A DNA stretch of 17,017 bases, taken from NCBI GenBank assembly GCA_013180565.1, contig QBUN01000414.1, positions 3,706-20,722 of the forward strand. The letters are read 5' to 3'. Shown one piece after another: positions 1 through 7,485 of this stretch; positions within the stretch are counted from its first letter, which is position 1, and every line of letters starts with the position of its first letter. The notes under the pieces are model-generated. The model was not told the DNA's origin. It saw nothing but the letters and a program-made list of their open reading frames with translations, and ran no database searches. Source of the DNA: Candidatus Methanophaga sp. GoMg3.2 (GTDB lineage: Archaea > Halobacteriota > Syntropharchaeia > Alkanophagales > Methanospirareceae). The position numbers and the translations under genes were made by a program.

Positions 1-32
1 TTGCTGACTTTGTTGATAAGCTGGGATGTGTG
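1..32 (+). repeat. 32-nt exact copy of GT4 gene sequence at the window edge
   Basis: These bases match complement(9062-9093) exactly and then change to methyltransferase-like sequence at base 33. How far the repeat extends to the left cannot be seen, because the window starts inside it. Confidence 0.95.
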
Positions 33-329
33 ATTACACTTTATAATTGGGGTTCTCCTTTTAGTCGTGGGCTTTTGAAAGAGGGCAAATTTCCAAATGG
101 TATTTATTATTTGAGATTCAATCCGAATGAGGTGAAGGCATTGTTTAAGAGGTGCGGTTTTAAGGATGTTTCGGTAGGGGGTTGTATTAATTTTAGATGG
201 TATGGTATTTTAAATGGCAATAAATTTTACAAATTGTTTTATCCCATTGCAAAGCTCGACACATATTTATCGAGATTTAGGTTTTCTCGTTCATTCGGGA
301 GCTTTTTGATATGCAAGGGGGTTAAGTAA
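3..329 (+). pseudogene. Methyltransferase C-terminal fragment fused in frame to a GT4 piece (partial at left edge)
   Basis: The frame is open from base 3 to the TAA at 327-329 and runs off the left edge. Its first ten codons read ADFVDKLGCV, identical in protein and DNA to residues 316-325 of the GT4 gene on the other strand (8882-10036). From codon 11 on it reads like the C-terminal third of a class I SAM-dependent methyltransferase of the kind common in glycan loci: a TLYNWGSPFSRG segment, then FPNGIYYLRFNPNEV and CGFKDV. The SAM-binding glycine motif is absent, so this piece cannot be a working methyltransferase. A GTG at 30 could serve as a start, but nothing favours it. The stop overlaps the next gene's ATG by one base (TAATG). 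It is either a real recombination product or an assembly chimera. The methyltransferase assignment rests on general resemblance and is moderate. Confidence 0.6.
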
Positions 330-1093
330 TGATAAAAAAACACATCAGGAATATTTGGGTAAGAATAAGGGGGAATGGCTTTGAAAGAGAATATCATGAA
401 ATTAAAAATATAAATAATAGAGATAAGTTACTACAATTTCAAAAAAAGCATCTTAAAGATTTGCTTTTACATGCCTATAAAAATGTACCTTATTATCATC
501 GTATTTTTAAAGATATTGGAATTGTGGATAATGGAACAGTGGATTTATCTAAATTTAATGAAATACCGATACTCACAAAAGAGATAATAAGAGAACATCG
601 TCAAGAGCTTATTTCTAAAGATTATAAAACAAGGAAATGGTATTACAACTCCTCCGGAGGCTCTACTGGAGAGCCCTTAAGATTTATTCAGGATGATGTT
701 TATGCAAAATGGGGAAATGTTGCCTTCTACTACTGGTATATGGATATTCTTGGTGTTGATGAACCAAATGTTAGAAAAACAATTCTTTGGGGTTCTGAGA
801 GAGACTTGTTTCAAGGTGGTCTAGGATTCAAAGCCAAGATTGCCAATTGGCTGACAAATACGGTATTTTTGAATAGTTTTAAGATGTCAGAAGACGATAT
901 GGATTATTATATAAAAACTATAAATTCTTACAAACCAGATTTAATAAGGGGGTATGCGGGTTCGTTGTATGAATTATGCAGGTATGCTGAAAAAAACATA
1001 GTAATTCATACGCCAAAAATAGTTGTCGGTGCAGCAGAGACATTAGGTGATGAAATGAGGGGAAAAATAGAGACTGTATTTGGAACAAAGTTA
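329..1093 (+). pseudogene. CapK/PaaK-like adenylate-forming enzyme, 5' part, split by IS630 element
   Basis: This is the N-terminal part (255 codons) of a phenylacetate-CoA ligase/CapK-family protein, which belong to the ANL adenylate-forming enzymes. In polysaccharide loci such proteins are thought to activate or transfer acyl or amino-acyl groups, but the substrate here is unknown. The P-loop-like motif SSGGSTGEP lies at about residues 108-116, followed by conserved KPDLIRGYAGSLYELCRYA and VVGAAETL segments. The ATG at 329 follows AGGGGG and overlaps the previous stop by one base. Frame analysis shows the gene continued at 2253 before an insertion sequence entered after codon 255. The present frame instead runs into the IS and stops at 1142-1144. 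Family members are roughly 430-450 residues, so the split product lacks the C-terminal catalytic region. The family call is confident; the exact role is not. Confidence 0.85.
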
Positions 1094-1123
1094 TACTTCA
1101 CACCGGTAAAAATTGCGCTTTTT
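1094..1123. repeat. Left terminal inverted repeat of the IS630 element
   Basis: This 30-base end pairs with the reverse complement of 2221-2250 at 25 positions. The outer 12 bases match perfectly and an inner block ending in CTTTTT also matches. It is preceded by the TA target duplicate at 1092-1093. Confidence 0.9.
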
Positions 1124-1190
1124 ATCAGTAGACCAACAGTGTAGTCTTATTTATAGTCTGTCACCTTTTAGTTAGAGATATAAAGTTTAA

Positions 1191-1197
1191 GAGGTGA
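1191..1197 (+). promoter_or_regulatory. Ribosome binding site of the transposase (decides start at 1203)
   Basis: GAGGTGA is complementary to the 3' end of archaeal 16S rRNA and sits 5 nt before the ATG at 1203. The GTG at 1194, which would lengthen the protein by three residues, lies inside this site, so ATG 1203 is preferred. Confidence 0.7.
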
Positions 1198-1202
1198 GAG
1201 AG

Positions 1203-2246
1203 ATGATTAATATTGACTTCACAGAAGAAGAGATGCAAGCTTTGAACTACGAGCGATTTCACCACCCTGACCCCCATGTACAGCGTAAAATGGAGGGCTT
1301 TTGGCTGAAAAGCCAGAAACTGAGCCATAAAGACATATGCCGTCTTACAGGAATCTCTCCAAATACCCTGCGCGGATATCTTCGGGCATATCTAAAAGGC
1401 GGCATCGAAGCGCTGAAAGAATTGAATTTTTACAAGCATCAAAGCGAACTGTGCCAGCATACAAAAACTATTGAAGCATACTTCCGCGAACACCCTCCTG
1501 CCAGCGTTAAAGAAGCGATGGCTAAAATTGAAGAACTAACAGGAATTCAACGTACCGAAAATCGGGTGAGGGAGTTCCTTAAGTCTATTGGAATGAATCC
1601 TCGCAAAGTGGGTACAATTCCTGCTAAAGCAGACCCGGATGAGCAGGAAAGGTTCTTAAAAGAAGAGCTGGAACCCCGTCTCGAAGAAGCTAAATCCGGT
1701 CAAAGAGTTGTCTATTTTGTAGATGCTGCACATTTCGTGCTGGCACCTTTTCTGGGGATACTGTGGTGTTTTACAAGACTGTTCATTAAAGCTCCATCTG
1801 GCAGGAAGCGATTTAACGTTCTTGGCGCGTTGAACGCTGTAACTCACGAATTGACCACGGTTACTAACGATACGTATATCAACGCTCAGAGTTTTTGTGA
1901 TTTATTATGGTGTATCGCACGTCTTAACATCGAAGTCCCTATCACCCTCGTTTTGGATAATGTCCGATATCAGAAATGTAAAATTGTTTGGGAGCTAGCG
2001 GAATCCCTCAATATCGAATTGCTTTACCTTCCACCTTACTCGCCCAACTTGAATCTTATCGAGCGTCTCTGGAAATTTGTTAAGAAACAGTGTCTCTATT
2101 CGAAATATTATTCTGAGTTTAAGGATTTTAAAAATGCTATCACTGGCTGCCTTAATCAGACTGATACCACCCACAAACAGGAACTTGACTCTTTACTTAC
2201 GCTACGGTTTCAGAGGTTTGAAAAAGCTCAATCTGTGGCGGTGTGA
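1203..2246 (+). CDS. IS630-family transposase (DD34E)
   Basis: The 347-residue product cuts and pastes the surrounding element at TA dinucleotides. The N-terminal ~130 residues hold a helix-turn-helix region (HKDICRLTGISPNTLRGYL) followed by a second winged-helix-like part, which would bind the terminal repeats. The catalytic RNase-H-like domain shows the first Asp in VVYFVDAAHF, the second in LVLDNVRYQ, and the Glu in PNLNLIERLWKF. Thirty-four residues separate the second Asp from the Glu, the DD34E spacing of IS630. The LPPYSPNLNLIE block is a family signature. I chose ATG 1203 because a GAGGTGA site sits 5 nt upstream and overlaps the alternative GTG at 1194. No frameshift or internal stop is visible. 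Its codons are less AT-biased than those of its neighbours. Confidence 0.93.
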   Translation: MINIDFTEEEMQALNYERFHHPDPHVQRKMEGFWLKSQKLSHKDICRLTGISPNTLRGYLRAYLKGGIEALKELNFYKHQSELCQHTKTIEAYFREHPPASVKEAMAKIEELTGIQRTENRVREFLKSIGMNPRKVGTIPAKADPDEQERFLKEELEPRLEEAKSGQRVVYFVDAAHFVLAPFLGILWCFTRLFIKAPSGRKRFNVLGALNAVTHELTTVTNDTYINAQSFCDLLWCIARLNIEVPITLVLDNVRYQKCKIVWELAESLNIELLYLPPYSPNLNLIERLWKFVKKQCLYSKYYSEFKDFKNAITGCLNQTDTTHKQELDSLLTLRFQRFEKAQSVAV

Positions 2247-2250
2247 AGTA
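2221..2250. repeat. Right terminal inverted repeat of the IS630 element
   Basis: This is the partner of 1094-1123 and contains the last codons and TGA of the transposase. It is followed by the TA target duplicate at 2251-2252. Confidence 0.9.
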
Positions 2251-2252
2251 TA

Positions 2253-2327
2253 TATGATTATTATGGCTCAAGAGAGACAAATAATTTAGCTGGAGAGTGC
2301 AAAGAAGGTTTGATGAATGTTCTTTAA
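2253..2327 (+). pseudogene. CapK/PaaK-like enzyme, 3' part after the IS, prematurely ended
   Basis: Joined to the codon ending at 1093, this stretch continues the CapK-like frame as LYDYYGSRETNNLAGECKEG and then LMNVL and a TAA at 2325-2327. YDYYGSRE is the conserved active-site block of the PaaK/CapK family, so this is certainly the other half of the interrupted gene. The joined product would have about 279 residues, some 150 short of the family. No further recognisable sequence is visible in the 63 bases before the next gene. The gene therefore suffered a second lesion, a 3' deletion, besides the IS insertion. The order of the two events cannot be told from the sequence. Confidence 0.85.
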
Positions 2328-2390
2328 AATATTCTACAAAAACTATTTAACAATGTGATGCTTCTCGTTGTATGAAAGAGGTAAATAAAC

Positions 2391-3533
2391 ATGAAACCCA
2401 TACATAATAGTCCAAAAATAGTTTTTGTCACTCCCGAGTTTTTTCCAAAAAATGCAGGGGTGGCGAATGCAACATTAAGATTTGCAAAAGCTTTATTGTC
2501 TAAAGGATACCGAGTCGAAGTTGTCACTAACAAAAGTAAAAATGATGACAAGTTCGAGGTATATGAAGGAATCAACATTCATAGAATTAATTGGCCAAAT
2601 ATGCCAACAATAGTATTAAAAGTATCTGCTTATTTAGTTATGTCCTTCCGTAAGATTATGAAGATAAGGAGCCTCAGGGCAGATATTGTTTTTGGTGAAA
2701 CTATAATAGATGGTGGAGTTGCATCGGCACTTGCTGGCAAGTTTTGTAATTGTATTTCTGTGGTGCAAGGGCATGGAACCGATGTTGACAAATTAAACTA
2801 CAGCGGTTATGAAAGGGTCTTAAATTGGCTTAGTCTTAATCACAACGACATTATTTTAACAACGAACAATGATTTTAAAATAAAGCTTGAAAAATATACA
2901 AAGAAAGAAGTATTAATCTTGCCAAATGTTATAGATGGACCAAAAGTAGGAATGTATAGGGGAAAATGTAGAAGAGATCTGCACTTCGATGAAAAATCCT
3001 TTCACGTTCTATTCGTAGGAAGACTGATAGAAATCAAGGGAATAAGATATTTAATTCAAGCAATGAAAAGGCTTAAGGATTGTAAATTACATATACTTGG
3101 AGGGGGTGAATTGAAAAGTGAGTTAGAAAGTTTTGTTACCGCTAACAATTTAAATCAGAGAATCTTCTTTTATGGAAGGTTTCCAAATGAAAAAGTCTTT
3201 GAATTTATGAGAGCTTGTGACGTTCTTGTATTCCCATCAATCAGAGAAGGGCTTAGTATGACAATATTAGAATCAGCATCGGTTGGTCTTCCGATTGTTG
3301 CCACTAGTGTGGGTGGTACCCTAGATGTAATTCGTGATGAAGTGAATGGATTACTTATTGAAAAAGAAAGTTATAAAGCAATAGAAAAGGCAGTCACGAA
3401 ACTTAAAACCGACAAAGATCTAAGAGAAAGGCTTAGTAAAAATATGATGAAGACATGTAATGAGCTATTTAGCGAAGATAAAGTAGTAGAAAAATTTGAA
3501 AAAATCGTTAAAATGAGAGGTGGTAAGGAATGA
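2391..3533 (+). CDS. GT4-family glycosyltransferase
   Basis: The 380-residue protein is a GT-B fold, retaining GT4 enzyme, cytoplasmic or membrane-associated, transferring a sugar from a nucleotide donor to a growing glycan. The N-terminal acceptor domain begins with KIVFVTPEFFP and a glycine-bearing loop at about residues 9-25, and HGTDVD lies near 128. The donor domain starts at VLFVGRLIEIKG (about 206-217). The EX7E motif is present with E286 and E294 in EGLSMTILE, followed by LPIVATSVGG. Length is normal. The ATG is preceded by GAGGT with a spacing of 8 nt. The gene overlaps the next one by 4 nt (ATGA), so the two are probably co-translated. Donor and acceptor cannot be read from the sequence. 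It resembles the remnant at 4832-5158 and the minus-strand GT4 genes, but has diverged. Confidence 0.9.
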   Translation: MKPIHNSPKIVFVTPEFFPKNAGVANATLRFAKALLSKGYRVEVVTNKSKNDDKFEVYEGINIHRINWPNMPTIVLKVSAYLVMSFRKIMKIRSLRADIVFGETIIDGGVASALAGKFCNCISVVQGHGTDVDKLNYSGYERVLNWLSLNHNDIILTTNNDFKIKLEKYTKKEVLILPNVIDGPKVGMYRGKCRRDLHFDEKSFHVLFVGRLIEIKGIRYLIQAMKRLKDCKLHILGGGELKSELESFVTANNLNQRIFFYGRFPNEKVFEFMRACDVLVFPSIREGLSMTILESASVGLPIVATSVGGTLDVIRDEVNGLLIEKESYKAIEKAVTKLKTDKDLRERLSKNMMKTCNELFSEDKVVEKFEKIVKMRGGKE

Positions 3534-4816
3534 TAATCATCATCGGAGCAGGATTAGCAGGACTTAGCACTGGGTATCATCTTACGCTTAAAAATGCAAA
3601 CTTCAAAATCTATGAGATGGATTCTATAGTTGGAGGACTATGTAAATCTGAAAGGATAAATGGTTTTATTTTTGATTATACGGGACATCTTCTTCATCTA
3701 CATAATGGTTATGTTAAAAAACTACTAACAAAAATTTTGGGGGATAAACTTAGAAAAATAAAAAGAAATTCATGGATATACTCTAATGGTGTATATACCC
3801 CTTATCCATTTCAAGTAAATCTTTATGGATTGCCTCCTGAAGTTATTAAAGAATGTATTATTGGGTTAATTAAGGCAAAATACACAAAATCAAAAAAAGA
3901 GCCCATTTCTTTCGAGGGTTGGATATACAAACATCTTGGAAAAGGTATCGCAAAACATTTTATGGTTCCCTATAATGAAAAACTTTGGACAGTCCCTCCT
4001 GTGGAAATGACTTGTGACTGGCTTAGGAAATATGTGCCAAATCCATCTTTAGAAGAAGTTTTGGATGGGGCATTGCAACCTCCAAAAAAAGACTATGGAT
4101 ATAATATATATTTTTCTTATCCAATACATGGAGGGATAGAAACGCTTCCAAAAGTATTCGCAGAACATGTAAATAACATTGAATTAAACAAAAGGATTAT
4201 TGGTATAGATACACATAAAAAAATAATAGAGTTAAATGATGGAAAAAAAGAATCATACGATATTCTTATTTCAACGATGCCTTTACCCGAATTAATAAAA
4301 GCTATTAGAGATGTTCCGAGCGATATTGAACATGCGTCCAGCAAGCTTAATTACGCTTCTGTGCGTAATATAAATCTTGGTGTAAAAAGACAAAAACTTT
4401 CAGAAAAACATTGGATTTATTTTCCTGAAAAAGAGTTCATATTCTATCGTGCTGGTTTCATGTCAAATTTTTCACCAAATATGGCTCCAAAAGATATGAG
4501 TTCGATATATGTTGAGATTTCATACTCAAAAAATAAACCAATAAATGAAAAAAATACTTTTGAAAGGGTCGTTGAGGATTTAGTTAAGTGTAATATTCTT
4601 AGACCTACTGATGAAATCGTAGCTAAGTGTCAGCTTGATATAAAATACGCTTATGTAATATACGATAAAAGTTACAGAGAAATCGTGGGCATGATCCATA
4701 ATTATCTAAAAAATATAGATATATATTCAATTGGTCGCTTTGGTAAATGGGAATATTCTGCAATGGAAGACGCAATTTTTGAAGGGAAAGAGGTTGCTGA
4801 TAAGTTAGTTGACTAG
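3530..4816 (+). CDS. FAD-dependent oxidoreductase resembling UDP-galactopyranose mutase / amine-oxidase family
   Basis: The 428-residue flavoprotein begins directly with the dinucleotide-binding fold: MIIIIGAGLAGLS carries GxGxxG at residues 6-11, and E29 ends the second strand as expected for FAD binding. GGLCKSE (35-41) is the following GG doublet, and FDYTGHLLHL (48-57) resembles the early FAD/substrate loop of UDP-galactopyranose mutases. The C-terminal IYSIGRFGKWEYSAMEDAIFEGK is the usual closing FAD-binding motif. In this setting the likely role is isomerising a nucleotide-sugar from pyranose to furanose, or another sugar-level redox step. Protoporphyrinogen-oxidase-like enzymes share the fold, so the substrate is not certain. 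It overlaps the upstream GT4 by 4 nt. The sequence shows no truncation. Confidence 0.75.
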   Translation: MIIIIGAGLAGLSTGYHLTLKNANFKIYEMDSIVGGLCKSERINGFIFDYTGHLLHLHNGYVKKLLTKILGDKLRKIKRNSWIYSNGVYTPYPFQVNLYGLPPEVIKECIIGLIKAKYTKSKKEPISFEGWIYKHLGKGIAKHFMVPYNEKLWTVPPVEMTCDWLRKYVPNPSLEEVLDGALQPPKKDYGYNIYFSYPIHGGIETLPKVFAEHVNNIELNKRIIGIDTHKKIIELNDGKKESYDILISTMPLPELIKAIRDVPSDIEHASSKLNYASVRNINLGVKRQKLSEKHWIYFPEKEFIFYRAGFMSNFSPNMAPKDMSSIYVEISYSKNKPINEKNTFERVVEDLVKCNILRPTDEIVAKCQLDIKYAYVIYDKSYREIVGMIHNYLKNIDIYSIGRFGKWEYSAMEDAIFEGKEVADKLVD

Positions 4817-4831
4817 AGTGAAAAATGGTAA

Positions 4832-5158
4832 ATCGCAAAATACAGGGTTGCCTCAGATATGTTGGTTTTGCTAAGCTTATCCGAAAGCTTTGGTATTGTA
4901 AACCTAGAAGCGATGGCTTCAGGATTGCCCATAGTTGCCACTAGCGTGGGAGGCTTGCCAGAGATTATTAAGGAAGGCAAGAATGGTTTTCTCGTTGAGC
5001 CACAAAATCCAAAGGAAATTGCAGAAAAGGTTTCAATGATTTTAAGAGATGATGAATTAAGAGAAAGAATATCTAAGAACAACAAAGAGCGAGCGAAGGA
5101 GTATAGTTGGGAAGGTGCTGTTGAAAGATTGGAAGAGGTATATCGAAGTTATCTGTAG
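4832..5158 (+). pseudogene. GT4 glycosyltransferase, C-terminal remnant
   Basis: About 108 codons of a GT4 donor domain remain. The frame opens right after a TAA at 4829-4831 and reads IAKYRVASDMLVLLSLSESFG, the EX7E motif (ESFGIVNLE) and LPIVATSVGGLPEI, ending normally with RLEEVYRSYL. Everything before the nucleotide-binding domain is gone. It lies 15 nt after the UDP-galactopyranose-mutase-like gene. An ATG at 4859 could start a 99-residue peptide, but no good ribosome binding site precedes it and half of a GT-B enzyme would not work. Its final 10 nt overlap the end of the opposite-strand DUF2206 gene. It resembles the other GT4 genes in the window without being a close copy of any. Confidence 0.85.
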
Positions 5159-7485
5159 ATTTCCGAGCCACCGTTATCGTAAATCTCATTCTTTCCAACA
5201 AACACATCTGCGTAATCTGACATGTTAAATACTGTTCTGTTGGATACAGGCCTTTTAGCTACGAATTTATCATTAACAACATTGTTATAGCTTAAATATA
5301 TATATCCTCTGATTTTTTTGCGCTTGAAAAACGTAGTAGAATCGACGGAACGTGGTGAAAAAGCACCTTGACTTACTAATTTGTGGAACCCAAAACGATC
5401 AGTATATAATACACCATTCTTTTCGGCATAATTCTTCAACCATTTCGCAGAAGAACATTCTTGGTCATGCAGATACTCCTTTTCGTATTCTCTTCCTCCA
5501 GAATTTAAAATAATCGAAGCCGGTATGCCAGCTATTTGATGCGTCACACCAGTCACCATCAGAAAATAGGGTATCAATATTAATAATATAATCAAATATG
5601 CCCGAACATTCGAAGCATTTTTTTCCCCCTTCCATATCTCATCCTTTCTCCCTCCTTTTTGTTTCTTTATAAAAGAAAAGTTTCTGATCAAACTTTTTTG
5701 TTTTTCTTTTAGCACAAACCTTTTCTTAGAAAGAAAAGCTTTACCAAACAACTTTTTTGCTTCGCAAAAACCTTGACTAAAAATATTTTTATATACTTTC
5801 TTAGCACAGGTTCTTTCTTTAGAAAGAAAGTGTGATAGCGTCATGCCGCCGATAACGAAACAAACAGATAAAATAATAATCACAAGAGAATACAATCTAT
5901 CAGTGCCATATCCCGTTGAAACATAGGGAAGCGCAACTGTAAGTGCAAGTATCCCAGCACATGCCAACGCCATTGTTAAAAATTCTACTTCAAATTTAGT
6001 TTTTAAAAAATCCAGCTTTTTGACATTTATATTAGGTATATGTACCATCTCTTTATACCTTATGAGCATGCTAAGAACTCCGATACCTATGAGTATAAAT
6101 GAACCCCAAGTAACAAAAAAATGTATTCTACTTACTATTCCGTGTTGAAGTCCTTGACCTACTAATTGCTTATATACTGGCTCTCTTAATTCTTCAACAA
6201 AAAAATTATTTAAACTTAAAAATGTGCTCTCAAAATATCTTACCCCAGCATTAAACGGCACCGCGGTTATCTGAGAATACCAAAAGAAGATAAAAGCAAA
6301 GAATATGAGGACAACTGTTAAAGTTATCTTTTTGTCAAACGAAAGTTTCTTTGCGAATATTTCCCCTGCAAACCAAGTGGACAGTATTATGAAGAAGAAT
6401 AGATATGCAGTTGAATAATGCGATACAACCACAGACAACAAAAAAATGATAAATAATATTCTTCTTTTTAACGGGTCGATTTTGTCATTAAAGAAGACCA
6501 TAACCGCTAAAGCAGCAAAAAATATCGCGATGTCCGTGCGAGGGTTTCTTGCTGCTGTTAAAAAAGCCGATTGCGAAATAAAGAAAAAAGAAGCAAGAAA
6601 TGCGTATGATTCGTCGATATATCTCTTTGACATTATATATATCGCCAATGGGCTGAAAGAGCATATCAATACACAAACACCTTTAAAGAGGTTCTCTTGT
6701 GCGTTTATGCTCATGACGGATTGGTATATCGCAGGCAATAACGAAATGCTCAAACAAGCATTCAGTAGACTGGATCCCTCTATGCTCCAATGTAAATTAT
6801 TCAGTGTCATCCTGAAAAGACAATATTCTGAGTGTACATCATGTCCATGTATATGTGGAAATCTCAACATATAGAGTAACAAAAGCGACACACTGATTGA
6901 GAAAATCACAACAGGATATAACCTCTTTGGAAACTTATGATTGAAAAAACAAACGAAAATAATATAAGCCGGAATTAAAAGGTACAGAAGCATCAAAATA
7001 AGGTTATTATCGGTAGTGTTCATTACATGCATTCCGAATATACATAATACTGGAAACATTATTGGAACGATCAGAAATGCCTTTTCTGATGTGTTTAAAT
7101 TGAGATTTGGGAGAGAGAGGATTGTATCTTTATTTACTCTATATCCAATAATCGCCAATGCAATAATGATGATATTAAATGAAACCAAAAGAGGAATAGT
7201 TGCTAATGGCGTTTCATAACCAATGCCAAGCGATAAGTTATTTATCAACAATCCAAAGATCATCAGAAAAGAGATGCTAATTCCAACAGATAGTACAACC
7301 TTTTCTGTAAACCCTATTTTGTCTAATTTGAGAACCTGGAGGATCAATAACCCCGGCACGAAGGTAAGAAAAATGAATCCAACGATTTGTCTTAAGAGTA
7401 GGATATCTAAGAGGATGACTAAGTCTGCTAGGAGAAGTACCAATAATATGACCGCTAGCCATTCACGTCCTCTATTTAGTGTCAT
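5149..7485 (-). CDS. DUF2206-like polytopic membrane protein (possible GT-C type enzyme)
   Basis: The 778-residue protein has a hydrophobic core of roughly a dozen or more transmembrane segments (about residues 8-550), one more at about 628-648, and a C-terminal soluble part of about 130 residues. It resembles archaeal DUF2206 membrane proteins. HGHDVHSEY at 213-221 lies in a loop after hydrophobic stretches. Acidic or histidine residues in such loops are typical of GT-C enzymes using lipid-phosphate sugars, so a glycosyltransferase, ligase or polymerase role is a reasonable inference, not proof. Residues ~552-609 are a Lys/Phe/Ser-rich stretch encoded by a palindrome cluster and absent from the hydrophobic pattern around it. 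The ATG overlaps the GT4 remnant's stop by 4 nt (ATGA), and this is the last gene of the minus-strand operon. It converges on the + strand genes. Confidence 0.75.
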   Translation of the reverse strand: MTLNRGREWLAVILLVLLLADLVILLDILLLRQIVGFIFLTFVPGLLILQVLKLDKIGFTEKVVLSVGISISFLMIFGLLINNLSLGIGYETPLATIPLLVSFNIIIIALAIIGYRVNKDTILSLPNLNLNTSEKAFLIVPIMFPVLCIFGMHVMNTTDNNLILMLLYLLIPAYIIFVCFFNHKFPKRLYPVVIFSISVSLLLLYMLRFPHIHGHDVHSEYCLFRMTLNNLHWSIEGSSLLNACLSISLLPAIYQSVMSINAQENLFKGVCVLICSFSPLAIYIMSKRYIDESYAFLASFFFISQSAFLTAARNPRTDIAIFFAALAVMVFFNDKIDPLKRRILFIIFLLSVVVSHYSTAYLFFFIILSTWFAGEIFAKKLSFDKKITLTVVLIFFAFIFFWYSQITAVPFNAGVRYFESTFLSLNNFFVEELREPVYKQLVGQGLQHGIVSRIHFFVTWGSFILIGIGVLSMLIRYKEMVHIPNINVKKLDFLKTKFEVEFLTMALACAGILALTVALPYVSTGYGTDRLYSLVIIILSVCFVIGGMTLSHFLSKERTCAKKVYKNIFSQGFCEAKKLFGKAFLSKKRFVLKEKQKSLIRNFSFIKKQKGGRKDEIWKGEKNASNVRAYLIILLILIPYFLMVTGVTHQIAGIPASIILNSGGREYEKEYLHDQECSSAKWLKNYAEKNGVLYTDRFGFHKLVSQGAFSPRSVDSTTFFKRKKIRGYIYLSYNNVVNDKFVAKRPVSNRTVFNMSDYADVFVGKNEIYDNGGSEIYR
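5660..5832. repeat. Cluster of four small palindromes with an imperfect direct repeat, inside the DUF2206 gene
   Basis: Four short stem-loop sequences stand in a row. TTTCTTT pairs with AAAGAAA at 5662-5678, CTTTTCTT with AAGAAAAG at 5720-5738, TTTTTGC with GCAAAAA at 5754-5770, and CTTTCTTT with AAAGAAAG at 5813-5830. The blocks starting TTAGCACA at 5709 and 5801 are imperfect direct copies of each other, each containing one hairpin. CAAAC...TTTTTTG also recurs, at 5690 and 5745. The stretch stays in frame within the coding sequence, giving about 58 low-complexity residues with repeated FLSK, KKLF and KKRF-like pieces. This looks like a coding-region palindromic element rather than chance AT richness, but its family is not identified. 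Confidence 0.65.

Larger units (their letters stand above)
1094..2250 (+). mobile_element. Complete IS630-family insertion sequence (1157 bp)
   Basis: The element is bounded by imperfect 30-bp terminal inverted repeats at 1094-1123 and 2221-2250, which match at 25 of 30 positions. The outer 12 bases, TACTTCACACCG, are perfect. A TA dinucleotide at 1092-1093 and again at 2251-2252 is the target-site duplication expected of the IS630/Tc1 group. Removing 1094-2252 restores an open frame in the interrupted CapK-like gene, which confirms the boundaries. It carries one transposase gene whose stop codon lies inside the right repeat. Base composition is visibly less AT-rich than the flanking genes, in keeping with a recent arrival. 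Intact ends and an unbroken transposase suggest it could still be mobile. Confidence 0.93.

Noticed and set aside
1194..1202. GTG start for the transposase
   Set aside because: It lies inside the GAGGTGA ribosome binding site, and ATG 1203 has correct spacing from that site.
5100..5240. Transcription terminator between the converging gene sets
   Set aside because: The genes overlap by 10 nt and I see neither a clear stem-loop nor a run of T characteristic of a terminator on either strand.
5660..5832. CRISPR array or intrinsic terminator
   Set aside because: The repeats are imperfect, palindromic and unevenly spaced, with no unique spacers, and the region remains an open coding frame.
6446..6874. 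142-codon open frame on the + strand
   Set aside because: Antisense to the transmembrane core of the DUF2206 gene, with no ribosome site and no recognisable motif.
7277..7462. 61-codon minus-strand frame near the DUF2206 start
   Set aside because: It is an out-of-frame shadow of the DUF2206 coding sequence, where the first membrane segments are well formed.
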